From assembly GCA_000715635.1 (NCBI GenBank), contig KL569104.1, positions 85,078 through 90,690 on the forward strand: DNA of 5,613 nucleotides, in the 5' to 3' direction. The stretch is from Streptomyces violaceus (GTDB lineage Bacteria; Actinomycetota; Actinomycetes; Streptomycetales; Streptomycetaceae). Shown piece by piece: positions 1 through 4,753 of the stretch. Each line of letters starts with the position of its first letter. Position 1 is the first letter of the stretch. The notes beneath the pieces are model-generated. The model was not told where the DNA came from and did no database searches. It worked only from the letters and a program-made list of their open reading frames with translations. A program made the translations under genes and the position numbers.

Positions 1-408
1 GAAGGCCGTACCTGGGTGCGGCTGGAGGGCCCCGGCGGCAGCGAGGCCTGGCTGATCGGCTGGCCGCCCGGCACGGGCACCGGCTGGCACGACCATGCCG
101 ATTCCGTCGGCGCCTTCCTGACCGCGTCGGGCGAGCTCAAGGAGAACTCGCTCGCCGCGCGGCTGCCCACCGACGGCTGGAGGACCCTGGAGCTCTCCGA
201 CGGTGTGGACCGGGAACGCCGGCTGTCGTCCGGCCAGGGCCGCGCCTTCGGCCGGCACCACGTCCACGAAGTGCTCAACGAGTCCCCCGAGCGGCACGCG
301 ATCTCCGTCCACGCCTACTACCCGCCCCTGCCACAGATCCGCCGCTACAGCCGCAGCGGACCGATCCTCCGGCTCGAGCAGGTGGAGCGACCGGAGGACT
401 GGCAGTGA
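1..408 (+). CDS. Cysteine dioxygenase family protein (cupin), 5'-truncated by the window edge
   Basis: The family oxidises L-cysteine with O2 to cysteine sulfinic acid on a mononuclear Fe(II) in a cupin barrel, in the cytoplasm. The reading frame is open from base 1 and ends in TGA at 406-408, giving 135 visible residues; the N-terminus lies outside the window. In fragment numbering, the HDH motif (H30, H32) and H89 in HHVHEVLN match the three iron ligands of mammalian enzymes (H86, H88, H140). S102-H104-Y106 in SVHAYYPP matches the Ser-His-Tyr triad (S153, H155, Y157). R7 is a likely counterpart of the Arg that binds the substrate carboxylate. As in other bacterial forms, there is Gly rather than Cys at the Cys-Tyr crosslink position (SVGAF, G37). 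The downstream rhodanese gene overlaps its stop codon, which supports a role in sulfur metabolism. A related thiol dioxygenase, such as a 3-mercaptopropionate form, cannot be excluded without the N-terminus. Confidence 0.88.
   Translation, partial: EGRTWVRLEGPGGSEAWLIGWPPGTGTGWHDHADSVGAFLTASGELKENSLAARLPTDGWRTLELSDGVDRERRLSSGQGRAFGRHHVHEVLNESPERHAISVHAYYPPLPQIRRYSRSGPILRLEQVERPEDWQ
393..397 (+). promoter_or_regulatory. Shine-Dalgarno site (GGAGG) that fixes the rhodanese start
   Basis: GGAGG lies inside the last codons of the cysteine dioxygenase gene, 7 bases ahead of the GTG at 405. It supports that GTG as the rhodanese start and implies translational coupling through the GTGA overlap. Confidence 0.8.
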
Positions 409-833
409 GCGCCGGCACACACGAGCCGGTGAGCGGCGGCAGCGATGTCCAGCCTCCCGTCGGCATCGACGAGTTGCTGGAGCGCGTGCGCGCGGGCTAC
501 GAGCGGATCGAGCCGCGGCAGGCGTACGAGGCCGCCGAGGCCGGTGACGCGCTGCTGGTGGACATCCGCTACGCGGCGCTGCGCGAGCGCGACGGCCTCA
601 TCCCCGGCGCGCTCGTCGTCGAGCGCAACGAGCTGGAGTGGCGTCTCGACCCGCAGGGCAGCCACCGAGCCGCCGAGGCCACGAGCCACTCCCTGCGCGT
701 CGTCGTGATCTGCAACGAGGGCTACGCCTCCAGCCTGGCGGCTCAGTCCCTGCACCAGCTGGGCCTGCACCGTGCCACCGACCTCGTCGGCGGGTTCCAG
801 GCGTGGAAGGCGTCGGGGCTTCCGGTCGTGTGA
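405..833 (+). CDS. Single-domain rhodanese-like protein (sulfurtransferase)
   Basis: This is a 142-residue cytoplasmic protein with one rhodanese domain. Such proteins carry sulfane sulfur as a persulfide on the active-site Cys and pass it to an acceptor. After a variable stretch of about 35 residues come LLVDIR (50-55), the entry motif of the fold, then GLIPGAL (64-70), an active-site loop starting at C103 (CNEGYAS), and the C-terminal GGFQAWKASGLPV (129-141), which is typical of the family. The loop lacks the Arg found at its sixth position in classical CxxGxR loops (A108 here), so substrate preference may differ from thiosulfate sulfurtransferases. The GTG start overlaps the stop of the preceding gene as GTGA and has a GGAGG site 7 bases upstream. 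The pairing with cysteine dioxygenase suggests a job in handling cysteine-derived sulfur; the actual donor and acceptor cannot be read from sequence. Confidence 0.9.
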   Translation: MSAGTHEPVSGGSDVQPPVGIDELLERVRAGYERIEPRQAYEAAEAGDALLVDIRYAALRERDGLIPGALVVERNELEWRLDPQGSHRAAEATSHSLRVVVICNEGYASSLAAQSLHQLGLHRATDLVGGFQAWKASGLPVV

Positions 834-876
834 TCACGCCGGAGCATCCGAACGGCTCGTCTCGGAAGCGCAGGTC

Positions 877-1713
877 TCAGAACTGCTCGTCCCCGAGAAA
901 GTCCGTGTCCTCGCCCTCCTCCTCCAGCGCCTGCCGGACCACGCGCAGGGCCATGCCCTCGGAGTAGCCCTTGCGGGCGAGCATGCCCGCGAGGCGGCGG
1001 AGTCGCTTGTCGCGGTCGAGCCCACGGGTGGAGCGGAGCTTGCGCGCGACGAGCTCACGCGCGGTTGCCTCTTCCTGCTCGGGCTCGAGCTGGGCAACGG
1101 ACTCGTCGATCAGCGTGGAGTCGACGCCCTTGGTCCGCAGCTCCCGGGCGAGCGCACGCCGCGCCAGCCCCCGGCCGCGGTGGCGGGACTCCACCCAGGC
1201 GTCCGCGAAGGCGCTGTCGTTGATGAGGCCGACCTCTTCGAACCTCGACAGCACCTCCTCGGCGGCTCTGTCCGGGATCTGCCGCTTACGCAGGGCGTCG
1301 GCGAGTTGCTTGCGGGTCCGCGGGGTCCCGGTGAGCAGGCGCAGGCAGATCGCCCGAGCCTGCTCGACCGGGTCCCCTGGAGGCTCCTCCTGCTCGGCCC
1401 TCGACGAGGAGGGGGAGCCTCCGTCTTCGGTAATCACCTCACCGAAGCCCTGCCGGCGACGTCCACGCCCACGACGCGCCCCGCCGTCACGCGAGCCGCC
1501 CCTGCGTGAACCGCCTCCGCGTGAGCCTGTGCCGGGTGAGTCGCTGCCTTGGGAGCCGCCCCCGTACGGCCCCTCGTCCTCCCCGTACAGCCGATCGCTC
1601 CCGTACTCGCCCTCACCGTCCACGGCCGAGGCCGCGTCGCCTCCGGTGCCCCTCCCCCGTGGGACACCGAAGGCGGCGTGCTCGTACTCCGCCCAGTCGG
1701 TTCGTCGTGTCAC
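877..1713 (-). CDS. recX: RecX, regulatory protein of RecA, with a long low-complexity N-terminal extension
   Basis: RecX binds the RecA filament and limits its growth and its strand-exchange, ATPase and co-protease activities. The 278-residue protein has its conserved all-helical core at about residues 114-263, built of three-helix repeats. Diagnostic stretches are RKQLADALRKR (134-144), GLINDSAFADAWVESR (162-177) and the last repeat RLAGMLARKGYS (240-251). Typical RecX proteins are about 150-190 residues, so the first 110 or so are extra: an acidic Tyr/Gly part (about 32-52), a Gly/Ser/Arg part (51-87) ending in RRGRGRRR, and an acidic linker (92-115). The GTG start lies 3 bases beyond the recA stop, with AAGAG 7 bases upstream inside recA, so co-transcription and coupled translation are expected. 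An internal start, such as the GTG at 1623-1621 (residue 31), is possible, but MTRRTDWAEY at the chosen start is well placed relative to recA. No terminator separates it from recA. Confidence 0.93.
   Translation of the reverse strand: MTRRTDWAEYEHAAFGVPRGRGTGGDAASAVDGEGEYGSDRLYGEDEGPYGGGSQGSDSPGTGSRGGGSRRGGSRDGGARRGRGRRRQGFGEVITEDGGSPSSSRAEQEEPPGDPVEQARAICLRLLTGTPRTRKQLADALRKRQIPDRAAEEVLSRFEEVGLINDSAFADAWVESRHRGRGLARRALARELRTKGVDSTLIDESVAQLEPEQEEATARELVARKLRSTRGLDRDKRLRRLAGMLARKGYSEGMALRVVRQALEEEGEDTDFLGDEQF
1489..1563 (-). repeat. Five imperfect 15-base tandem repeats within recX
   Basis: Five consecutive 15-base units encode the pentapeptides GGGSQ, GSDSP, GTGSR, GGGSR and RGGSR (RecX residues 51-75). 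The plus-strand units share a G(T/C)GA(A/G)CCGC-like core and have diverged from each other. Just upstream in the coding direction, three CCGTAC blocks (plus-strand 1562, 1583, 1601) encode repeated Tyr-Gly or Tyr-Ser pairs, a looser repeat of 18-21 bases. The structure fits expansion by replication slippage in a disordered coding region. Confidence 0.7.
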
Positions 1714-1716
1714 GGG

Positions 1717-2844
1717 TCAGCTCTTGGCTGCGGCGGCCTTGGACTTGACGGTCTTGGCCGCTGCCGGGGCGGGCACCGCAGGCGCGGCGTCGGCCGGAGC
1801 GGCGGAGACCGCGGCGTCCGTACCCGGCTCGGCGGCCGGCTCCTCGGGACGCACGCCGACGCCCAGCTTCTCCTTGATCTTCTTCTCGATCTCGTTGGCC
1901 AGGTCGGGGTTGTCCTTCAGGAAGTTGCGCGCGTTCTCCTTGCCCTGGCCGAGCTGGTCGCCCTCGTACGTGTACCAGGCGCCGGCCTTGCGGACGAAGC
2001 CGTTCTCCACGCCCATGTCGATCAAACCACCCTCGCGGCTGATGCCCTGGCCGTAGAGGATGTCGAACTCGGCCTGCTTGAAGGGGGGCGCCACCTTGTT
2101 CTTGACGACCTTGACACGGGTGCGGTTGCCCACCGCGTCCGTACCGTCCTTCAGAGTCTCGATGCGGCGGATGTCCATGCGCACCGAGGCGTAGAACTTC
2201 AGGGCCCGGCCACCGGTCGTGGTCTCCGGGGAGCCGAACATCACGCCGATCTTCTCGCGCAGCTGGTTGATGAAGATCGCGGTGGTCTTGGACTGGTTGA
2301 GCGCGCTGGTGATCTTCCGCAGCGCCTGGCTCATCAGACGGGCCTGCAGACCCACGTGCGAGTCACCCATCTCTCCCTCGATCTCCGCGCGCGGGACCAG
2401 CGCGGCGACGGAGTCGATGACGATGAGGTCGAGGGCGCCGGAGCGGACCAGCATGTCCACGATCTCCAGGGCCTGCTCGCCGTTGTCCGGCTGGGAGAGG
2501 ATCAGGTTGTCGATGTCGACGCCGAGCTTCTTCGCGTACTCGGGGTCGAGGGCGTGCTCCGCGTCCACGAAGGCGACCTGGCCGCCGGCCTTCTGCGCGT
2601 TCGCCACCGCGTGCAGGGTCAGGGTCGTCTTACCGGAGGACTCCGGGCCGTACACCTCGACCACTCGGCCGCGCGGGATGCCGCCGACGCCGAGGGCGAC
2701 GTCGAGCGCGGTCGACCCGGTGGGGATGACCTCGATGGGCTCGTTCGGCCGCTCGCCCATGCGCATGACCGCGCCCTTGCCGAATTGCCGTTCAATCTGT
2801 GCGAGCGCGGCATCCAGGGCCTTCTCGCGGTCGGTTCCTGCCAT
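1717..2844 (-). CDS. recA: RecA recombinase and SOS co-protease
   Basis: RecA forms an ATP-dependent filament on single-stranded DNA, catalyses homologous pairing and strand exchange, and stimulates LexA self-cleavage. The 375-residue protein starts [10 protein letters not shown]. Walker A is GPESSGKT (66-73, K72), the catalytic Glu is E96 in FVDAEHALD, and Walker B is LIVIDS (140-145, D144). DNA-binding loop L1 is around [10 protein letters not shown] (156-165), and L2 runs from Q194 to about G212. K248 and K250 lie at the subunit interface. Numbering matches E. coli RecA through the core, and no intein is present. Residues 333-375 form an Ala/Pro-rich tail ending in a Lys-rich segment ([12 protein letters not shown]), unlike the acidic E. 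coli tail. The ATG at 2844 is chosen because GGTGG lies 5 bases upstream and the protein begins where the family does. The frame stays open to 2925, but that stretch contains the promoter. recX follows after 3 bases. Confidence 0.99.
   Translation of the reverse strand: MAGTDREKALDAALAQIERQFGKGAVMRMGERPNEPIEVIPTGSTALDVALGVGGIPRGRVVEVYGPESSGKTTLTLHAVANAQKAGGQVAFVDAEHALDPEYAKKLGVDIDNLILSQPDNGEQALEIVDMLVRSGALDLIVIDSVAALVPRAEIEGEMGDSHVGLQARLMSQALRKITSALNQSKTTAIFINQLREKIGVMFGSPETTTGGRALKFYASVRMDIRRIETLKDGTDAVGNRTRVKVVKNKVAPPFKQAEFDILYGQGISREGGLIDMGVENGFVRKAGAWYTYEGDQLGQGKENARNFLKDNPDLANEIEKKIKEKLGVGVRPEEPAAEPGTDAAVSAAPADAAPAVPAPAAAKTVKSKAAAAKS
1721..1725 (-). promoter_or_regulatory. Shine-Dalgarno site for recX inside the recA 3' end
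   Basis: AAGAG on the minus strand sits in the last codons of recA, 7 bases before the recX GTG. It supports the start at 1713 and coupling of recX translation to recA termination. Confidence 0.55.
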
Positions 2845-2847
2845 GGG

Positions 2848-2854
2848 TTCCACC
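2848..2854 (-). promoter_or_regulatory. Shine-Dalgarno site of recA
   Basis: GGTGGAA on the minus strand lies just ahead of the ATG at 2844, with GGTGG 5 bases from it. It decides in favour of this ATG over the in-frame upstream GTG codons. Confidence 0.75.
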
Positions 2855-2887
2855 CGATTTGCTTGAGTCGATCGCTTCACGTCAAAG

Positions 2888-2910
2888 ACGCTAACGCCTG
2901 CCACTGACAA
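2888..2910 (-). promoter_or_regulatory. RecA-NDp-type promoter, LexA-independent DNA-damage promoter of recA-recX
   Basis: On the minus strand TTGTCAGTG (2910-2902) is followed by 8 bases and then TAGCGT (2893-2888). This matches the actinobacterial RecA-NDp consensus TTGTCRGTG-N8-TANNNT at all defined positions. In mycobacteria this promoter class drives LexA/RecA-independent damage induction and has been linked to ClpR and to the PafBC activator; that part is family knowledge. Transcription would start around 2881, leaving a leader of about 37 bases before the recA ATG. Confidence 0.88.
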
Positions 2911-2933
2911 TGCGCCCCGACGCACGTCCGGCC

Positions 2934-2942
2934 TGTGGATAA
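2934..2942 (-). promoter_or_regulatory. Perfect DnaA box (TTATCCACA) in the recA upstream region
   Basis: The minus strand reads TTATCCACA (plus strand TGTGGATAA), the classic strong DnaA-binding 9-mer; Streptomyces DnaA is reported to prefer the close variant TTGTCCACA. The site lies 23 bases upstream of the RecA-NDp motif and downstream of the SOS promoter. It could be a DnaA regulatory site on recA, but binding has not been shown by anything in the sequence itself. Confidence 0.5.
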
Positions 2943-3005
2943 CTCAGGCACTTCTCTACCCAAAGTACGTCGAAATGCTCGCCGTTGAGCCGTGCCGGAG
3001 ACTCC

Positions 3006-3035
3006 ATAAGAATGGATGTTCGATTTTCGTGTCAA
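3006..3035 (-). promoter_or_regulatory. Sigma70-like (HrdB-type) SOS promoter of recA
   Basis: On the minus strand a perfect -35 TTGACA (3035-3030) is followed, after 18 bases, by TCTTAT (3011-3006), a 4-of-6 match to TATAAT. The LexA box occupies the spacer and -10 region, where a bound repressor would block RNA polymerase. The predicted start lies near 3000, giving a leader of about 155 bases that crosses the DnaA box and the proximal promoter. The -10 assignment is the weaker half. Confidence 0.6.
3008..3023 (-). promoter_or_regulatory. LexA-binding SOS (Cheo-type) box of recA
   Basis: The minus strand reads TCGAACATCCATTCTT. The left half-site TCGAAC is perfect. The right half-site core is ATTC rather than GTTC, so the 12-base core GAAC-N4-GTTC has one mismatch. 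It lies between the -35 and -10 of the distal promoter, as expected for an operator. GAAC-N4-GTTC is the known LexA motif of Gram-positive bacteria including actinomycetes. Confidence 0.8.
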
Positions 3036-3055
3036 GCGCACCACACGGCACACCC

Positions 3056-3073
3056 CGGGACCGAGCCGGCCCG
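3056..3073 (-). terminator. Candidate GC-rich terminator hairpin after the AI-2E gene
   Basis: Eight bases beyond the AI-2E stop codon the minus strand can fold CGGG-CCG-(GCT loop)-CGG-T-CCCG, a 7-bp stem with one bulged base. There is no U-tract, which is common for Streptomyces terminators but weakens the call. It would separate AI-2E transcription from the recA promoters 20 bases further on. Confidence 0.35.
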
Positions 3074-3081
3074 ACGACGAG

Positions 3082-4353
3082 TCAGGCGGAGCCCTGCCCG
3101 GGCCCTCCGTCCTCCGGCCGTTCCGCACCTGGCCGCCGTGCCCACAGCCGCCTCGTGCGCGCCAGCAGGCCCGGCCCCTCCCCCCGCCAGCGATGGCCGT
3201 GCACGCGCGGGTCGTCCGTGACGTCGTAGCGCTTCACGTACGCCCCCAGGAAGGCCTGGAGCGTGGCGATGGCGGGGATGGCGATCAGCGCGCCGACGGC
3301 GCCGAGGAGCGCGGTGCCCGCGATGACCGAGCCGAAGGCGACCGCGGGGTGGATGTCGACGGTCTTCGAGGTCAGCTTGGGCTGCAGCACGTAGTTCTCG
3401 AACTGCTGGTAGACCACGACGAAGATCAGTACCCACAGCGCGTACCAAGGATCCACCGTGAACGCGATCAGCATGGGCAGGGCGCCCGCGAGATACGTGC
3501 CGATGGTGGGGATGAACTGCGACACCAGGCCCACCCACACGGCGAGCACGGGCGCGTAGGGCACATCCAGCATCTGCAGCAGGACGAAGTGCGCCGCGCC
3601 GGAGATCAGCGCCATCAGGCCGCGCGAGTAGATGTAGCCGCCGGTCTTGTTCACGGCGATCTCCCACGCGCGCAGCACCTCGGCCTGACGCGCGGGCGGC
3701 AGGACGGAGCAGAGCGCGCGGCGCAGACGCGGGCCGTCCGCGGCGAAGTAGAACGAGAACAGCGCGATCGTCAGCAGCTGGAAGAGACCACCGAGGACCT
3801 GGGCGGACACGTCCAGGACACCCGTGGCGCTGTTCTGCACGTAGTTGCGCAGCCAGTCGGAGCGGAGCACTCCCTCCTGGATGTCCACGCGCTTCAGGTC
3901 GGTCTTGAAGTGTGTGTTGATCCAGTGGATGACGGAGTCGAGGTACTCCGGGAAGCCCTCGATCATCTTGATGATCTGGTCCGCGAGGATGGAACCGAGC
4001 AGCGTGACGAAACCCGCCGACACGATCACCACGCCGATGAAGACGACGAACGCGGCCAGTCCTCTGCGCATGCCGCGCGAGGCCATCCAGCCCACCGCCG
4101 GTTCGATGGCGAGCGCCAGGAAGAACGCGATGAGGATGTTGATCAGCAGGCCGGTGACCTGGTGGAAGGCCCAGCTGCCCAGCTGGAACGCGGCGACGAG
4201 GGCGAGCGCGAGCACCATGGCACGCGGCAGCCAGCGCGGCATGCGGCCGTTCGGCCCGGTGGTTCCGCCGGCGGCGGGGGGCCCGGTCGGCGGCGTCGTA
4301 CCGAAGGGGGAGGACTGCTGGGCTTCCTGCCCGGTCTCGTCAGTGGGTGCCAC
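3082..4353 (-). CDS. AI-2E/PerM-family transmembrane protein
   Basis: This is a 423-residue membrane protein of the AI-2E family transporter group (UPF0118/PerM-like). Members have been linked to autoinducer-2 export and to Na+/H+ antiport, but most have no known substrate. A Pro/Gly/Thr-rich cytoplasmic N-terminus (about 40 residues) leads into hydrophobic segments at about 46-64, 67-89 and 98-122. An extended soluble segment (about 123-180) follows, then segments at 184-205, 245-262, 264-289, 291-315 and 337-369. Family motifs visible are GGYIYSRG, FIPTIGTYLAGALP and QQFENYVLQPKL. The C-terminus is an Arg/Gly-rich cytoplasmic tail. The GTG at 4353 (MAPTDETGQ) is preferred because GGTGAG lies 9 bases upstream. 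The in-frame GTG at 4371 would add six residues but lacks a ribosome site. The gene shares a strand with DUF3046 and recA, and no link to recombination can be read from its sequence. Confidence 0.9.
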   Translation of the reverse strand: MAPTDETGQEAQQSSPFGTTPPTGPPAAGGTTGPNGRMPRWLPRAMVLALALVAAFQLGSWAFHQVTGLLINILIAFFLALAIEPAVGWMASRGMRRGLAAFVVFIGVVIVSAGFVTLLGSILADQIIKMIEGFPEYLDSVIHWINTHFKTDLKRVDIQEGVLRSDWLRNYVQNSATGVLDVSAQVLGGLFQLLTIALFSFYFAADGPRLRRALCSVLPPARQAEVLRAWEIAVNKTGGYIYSRGLMALISGAAHFVLLQMLDVPYAPVLAVWVGLVSQFIPTIGTYLAGALPMLIAFTVDPWYALWVLIFVVVYQQFENYVLQPKLTSKTVDIHPAVAFGSVIAGTALLGAVGALIAIPAIATLQAFLGAYVKRYDVTDDPRVHGHRWRGEGPGLLARTRRLWARRPGAERPEDGGPGQGSA

Positions 4354-4362
4354 GGACCAAGT

Positions 4363-4368
4363 CTCACC
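4363..4368 (-). promoter_or_regulatory. Shine-Dalgarno site deciding the AI-2E start
   Basis: GGTGAG on the minus strand is separated by 9 bases from the GTG at 4353 and overlaps the start of the alternative six-codon-longer reading frame. It is the reason the shorter start is preferred. Confidence 0.55.
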
Positions 4369-4371
4369 CAC

Positions 4372-4453
4372 GCGACCGACAGCCGTCTGCCCGCCTGCGA
4401 TCTTCGTGACCCCTCAGCGATCTGTGCGAGCGGTCGGCCGTCTGCCGCGACCG
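4372..4453. repeat. Cluster of short direct and inverted repeats between the DUF3046 and AI-2E genes
   Basis: GCCGTCTGCC occurs at 4382-4391 and 4437-4446, 55 bases apart. GCGACCG occurs at 4372-4378 and 4447-4453, and GCGATCT at 4397-4403 and 4417-4423. In addition CGGTCG (4431-4436) and CGACCG (4448-4453) form an inverted repeat that encloses the second 10-base copy in an 11-base loop. The cluster lies where the AI-2E promoter or leader should be. It may be an operator or RNA structure, or a remnant of a small duplication. Confidence 0.45.
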
Positions 4454-4454
4454 G

Positions 4455-4473
4455 CCGGCCCTCTCCGTGCCGG
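4455..4473 (-). terminator. Weak candidate terminator hairpin after the DUF3046 gene
   Basis: CCGGC and GCCGG form a 5-bp stem around a 9-base loop, 5 bases beyond the DUF3046 stop. There is no U-tract and the stem is short, so read-through into the AI-2E gene is quite possible. Confidence 0.2.
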
Positions 4474-4478
4474 GTCGG

Positions 4479-4673
4479 TCAGCGCCTCTCCCGCGGCACG
4501 TCCATCACCGAGCAGACCACCTGCCAGACTTCCTTGGCGTCCCAGCCGGCGCCCAGCGCCTCGTGCACGGTGCGCCCGCCGAGCTCCGTCATCACGTGAT
4601 CGCGCGCGAAGGTGTCGGCGTAGCCCGGACCGAAGTGCTCCGCCATCCGCTGCCAGAAGACCGTCAACCGCAT
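4479..4673 (-). CDS. DUF3046 family small protein
   Basis: This is a 64-residue protein starting MRLTVFWQRMAEHFG and containing DHVMTELGGRTVHEALGAG (25-43) and KEVWQVVC (47-54), the conserved stretches of DUF3046, a small actinobacterial family without known function. It has no signal peptide or membrane segment and looks like a compact helical cytoplasmic domain with three conserved-looking Trp residues (7, 44, 49). The ATG is preceded by GGAG with only 2 bases between, a tight ribosome site. The family member in Mycobacterium tuberculosis (Rv2738c) lies directly upstream of recA and recX on the same strand. Here the AI-2E gene is interposed, but order and orientation are kept. The sequence shows no catalytic motif. 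Family assignment is confident, function unknown. Confidence 0.9.
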   Translation of the reverse strand: MRLTVFWQRMAEHFGPGYADTFARDHVMTELGGRTVHEALGAGWDAKEVWQVVCSVMDVPRERR

Positions 4674-4740
4674 GACTCCAGTATCCCGCCCCTGAGGGTG
4701 GGCCTGAGCCAGGACCGCCTGCCGGCACCGGTTTCCGCCC

Positions 4741-4746
4741 TACGGT
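4741..4746 (+). promoter_or_regulatory. Candidate -10 element for a leaderless transcript
   Basis: TACGGT fits the actinobacterial TANNNT -10 pattern and ends 7 bases before the ATG at 4754, so transcription would start at or beside the ATG. No Shine-Dalgarno sequence precedes that ATG, which agrees with a leaderless mRNA. No convincing -35 hexamer is visible 17-18 bases upstream. Confidence 0.35.
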
Positions 4747-4753
4747 CTGACCC

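Noticed and set aside
830..876. Bidirectional terminator between the convergent rhodanese and recX genes
   Set aside because: Only the short palindrome GTGATCAC (830-837) and a weak 3+3 bp fold with a 2-base loop are present, with no T-tract.
1714..1719. Attenuating hairpin between recA and recX as in E. coli
   Set aside because: Only 3 bases separate the genes and no stem-loop is apparent at the junction.
1549..2907. Long plus-strand open frame (452 codons) opposite recX and recA
   Set aside because: It is antisense to two certain genes, and its composition is what a GC-rich antisense frame gives; no family resemblance was seen.
2845..2925. 27-codon in-frame extension of recA beginning at GTG 2925
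   Set aside because: It spans the RecA-NDp promoter, has no good ribosome site, and goes beyond the usual RecA N-terminus; ATG 2844 with GGTGG is clearly better.
3016..4599. Long plus-strand open frame (527 codons) opposite the AI-2E and DUF3046 genes
   Set aside because: The translation is rich in Asp, Glu, His, Gln and Arg with no fold-like pattern, and it lies over well-supported minus-strand genes.
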